5,504 nucleotides of DNA from Spirochaetota bacterium (GTDB lineage Bacteria; Spirochaetota; UBA4802; JAFGJZ01). Location of the stretch: contig JAKJGA010000116.1 in assembly GCA_022704645.1 (NCBI GenBank), positions 1 through 5,504 of the forward strand, written 5' to 3'. Positions 4,337 to 5,504 of this stretch are shown piece after piece. The notes under the pieces were generated by a model. The model was not told the DNA's origin and searched no databases. It saw only the letters and a program-made list of their open reading frames with translations. Numbering within the stretch: the first letter of the stretch is position 1; each line of letters starts with the position of its first letter. A program made the translations under genes and the position numbers.

Positions 4337-5460
4337 TAACAATAAAAGGCTCATACAATACCGCGAATGTAATGATTGATGAAATTGATGAAACTGCAAG
4401 AGAACAGATTCAGACTTTCCTTAATCATCCGGCTTTTGCCAATACCTATATCGCGGTAATGCCTGATGTTCACGCCGGAAAAGGCGCGGTCATCGGTTTC
4501 ACAATGAAAACAAACGGCTTCATTATTCCTAATGTTATAGGTGTAGATATCGGCTGCGGAATGTTATCTGCAAAATTCAGCCTTGATTCAATCGATCCCG
4601 CAAAGCTTGACTCATTTATCAGAACGGAAATTCCTTCCGGTTTCGCTATAAACAAAAATCATAACTGCGTTTCGAAAAGTCAGAAACATGAAATCAGAGA
4701 CGTATGTCTTAGAATTAAAACCGACACCGACAAGGCATTAAACGCAGTGGGTTCCCTCGGCGGAGGAAATCATTTCATCGAAGCCGGATATGATTCTAAC
4801 CGATATTTATGGATAACTATCCATTCAGGAAGCCGAAATTTCGGTCTGAAAATAGCCGTACATTACCAAAAGAAAGCGAAAGAAATCCTCAGTAAAAATT
4901 CAGCCGATATTCAATACAAAGATCTCGAATTTATGCCGGAAGACAGCCCTGAATGCCGGGATTATCTGCGTGATCTTTTTACCGCACAGAGATTTGCCGC
5001 TTCAAACAGGGAAGAAATGATGCGAAGGATAATTTCATTTATCGGAAAAGATCCCGAGGAAACGATTGAATCAGTTCACAACTTCATCGGAACGGATAAC
5101 ATAATCAGAAAAGGCGCAACTCCCGCTCACAAGGGACAAAAGGTAATTATACCTTTCAACATGAGAGACGGAATCGCAATATGCGAAGGAAAGGGTTCGG
5201 AAAAATATAACTGCTCGGCTCCTCATGGTGCTGGAAGAATATTGAGCCGCGTGCAGGCAAAGAAACAATTATCCGCGGATGATTTCCGCCAGCAGATGAT
5301 AAATGCCGGAATATACACATCGACTGCATCAAAGGAGACTTTAGATGAAGCCCCCGGCGCATACAAAGACATGAAACTGATTCTTGATAATATAAAAGAA
5401 ACCGTAGAAGTAATTGAAATGATCAAACCCGTGTATAACTTCAAAGCGGGAAAAGAATAG
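4333..5460 (+). CDS. RtcB-family RNA ligase, short divergent subtype (RtcB2-like)
   Basis: The 375-residue product carries the RtcB signature in order: MPDVHAGKGAVIGFT (43-57), the metal site NVIGVDIGCGM with Asp72 and Cys75, GSLGGGNHFIEA with Asn146-His147, ITIHSGSRNFG with His164, SVHNFIG with His249, and SAPHGAGR with His298 as the guanylylated nucleophile. RtcB joins RNA 2',3'-cyclic phosphate (or 3'-phosphate) ends to 5'-OH ends using GTP and manganese, in tRNA splicing or repair of nuclease-cut tRNA and rRNA. It is shorter than E. coli RtcB (408) and archaeal RtcB (about 480). Where canonical enzymes have I-P-G-S-M-G, this one has IPFNMRDGIAIC, as in the divergent RtcB2-type group known from RNA-repair loci with PrfH. 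All metal and guanylylation residues are retained, so activity is likely. The start ATG at 4333 has a modest GGAAA site. The assignment to the RtcB2 branch is from memory of the motif. Confidence 0.9.
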   Translation: MITIKGSYNTANVMIDEIDETAREQIQTFLNHPAFANTYIAVMPDVHAGKGAVIGFTMKTNGFIIPNVIGVDIGCGMLSAKFSLDSIDPAKLDSFIRTEIPSGFAINKNHNCVSKSQKHEIRDVCLRIKTDTDKALNAVGSLGGGNHFIEAGYDSNRYLWITIHSGSRNFGLKIAVHYQKKAKEILSKNSADIQYKDLEFMPEDSPECRDYLRDLFTAQRFAASNREEMMRRIISFIGKDPEETIESVHNFIGTDNIIRKGATPAHKGQKVIIPFNMRDGIAICEGKGSEKYNCSAPHGAGRILSRVQAKKQLSADDFRQQMINAGIYTSTASKETLDEAPGAYKDMKLILDNIKETVEVIEMIKPVYNFKAGKE

Positions 5461-5477
5461 GAATTATTCTGAGATGA

Positions 5478-5504
5478 ATGAAAATTGTTGCGCCCTCACC
5501 CAGC
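5478..5504 (+). CDS. Possible start of a next gene, cut by the window edge
   Basis: An ATG at 5478-5480 opens MKIVAPSPS before the window ends, 17 bases after the TAG of the RtcB-like gene, with a weak GAG four bases upstream. A second ATG at 5474-5476 in another frame (MNENCCALTQ) competes with it. Nine codons are too few to identify a product. If real, it would be cotranscribed with the ligase. Confidence 0.25.

Noticed and set aside
5071..5444. Three minus-strand open frames within the ligase gene
   Set aside because: They are shadows of the strongly supported RtcB frame.
5461..5504. Start of a prfH gene after the RtcB-like gene
   Set aside because: PrfH was expected from the subtype, but the residues visible in the two ATG-led frames (MKIVAPSPS or MNENCCALTQ) do not resemble a PrfH N-terminus, and the window ends too soon to decide.

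Overview
The window reads as a piece of bacterial chromosome of moderate-to-low GC, with compact genes and AT-rich spacers. Two tandem lipoproteins whose signal peptides end in Cys-Gly-Gly, Ig-like (SbsA-type) and chitobiase-C-like surface domains, and a Bdr-like coiled-coil membrane protein together suggest a spirochaete, perhaps Treponema-like. This is an inference from gene style; no rRNA or marker gene is present to prove it.

Positions 1-2230 hold a minus-strand operon of two paralogous lipoprotein genes. A recognisable promoter (TTGATA-17 bp-TAGTAT) lies at 2199-2227. The promoter-proximal copy (1388-2155) is broken: its likely start codon reads ATA and an in-frame TAA interrupts it at 1898-1900, exactly where the paralogue has a TAC tyrosine codon. 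The second copy (1-1372) is intact as far as it can be seen and runs off the left edge. It shares the N-terminal module of the broken gene and adds an Ig-like domain and a chitobiase/FN3-associated-like domain.

Positions 2230-2760 hold a divergent control region, with regularly spaced A/T tracts and an inverted repeat next to a TATAAT box, followed by a plus-strand gene for a small coiled-coil protein. That protein carries three 11-residue repeats and a C-terminal membrane anchor.

Positions 2802-4006 hold a minus-strand pair with overlapping ends: a winged-helix DNA-binding protein, then a DNA polymerase-beta-type nucleotidyltransferase of the AbiEii/MenT type. Gene order, overlap and domain types match type IV toxin-antitoxin (AbiE-like) modules, but the activity is inferred. 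The first gene seems to be leaderless, with its -10 box 8 bases from the ATG and no Shine-Dalgarno. A perfect 24-bp palindrome lies just upstream of the promoter and is a good operator candidate.

Positions 4007-4332 form a divergent AT-rich intergenic region with one GC-richer block of unknown origin. Positions 4333-5460 encode a complete short RtcB-family RNA ligase of a divergent subtype in which Asn-Met-Arg-Asp-Gly replaces the usual Gly-Ser-Met-Gly motif. A further gene may begin at 5478 and leave the window. A possible RNA-modifying toxin module and an RNA-repair ligase are therefore neighbours on opposite strands. A functional link between them is possible but unproven.
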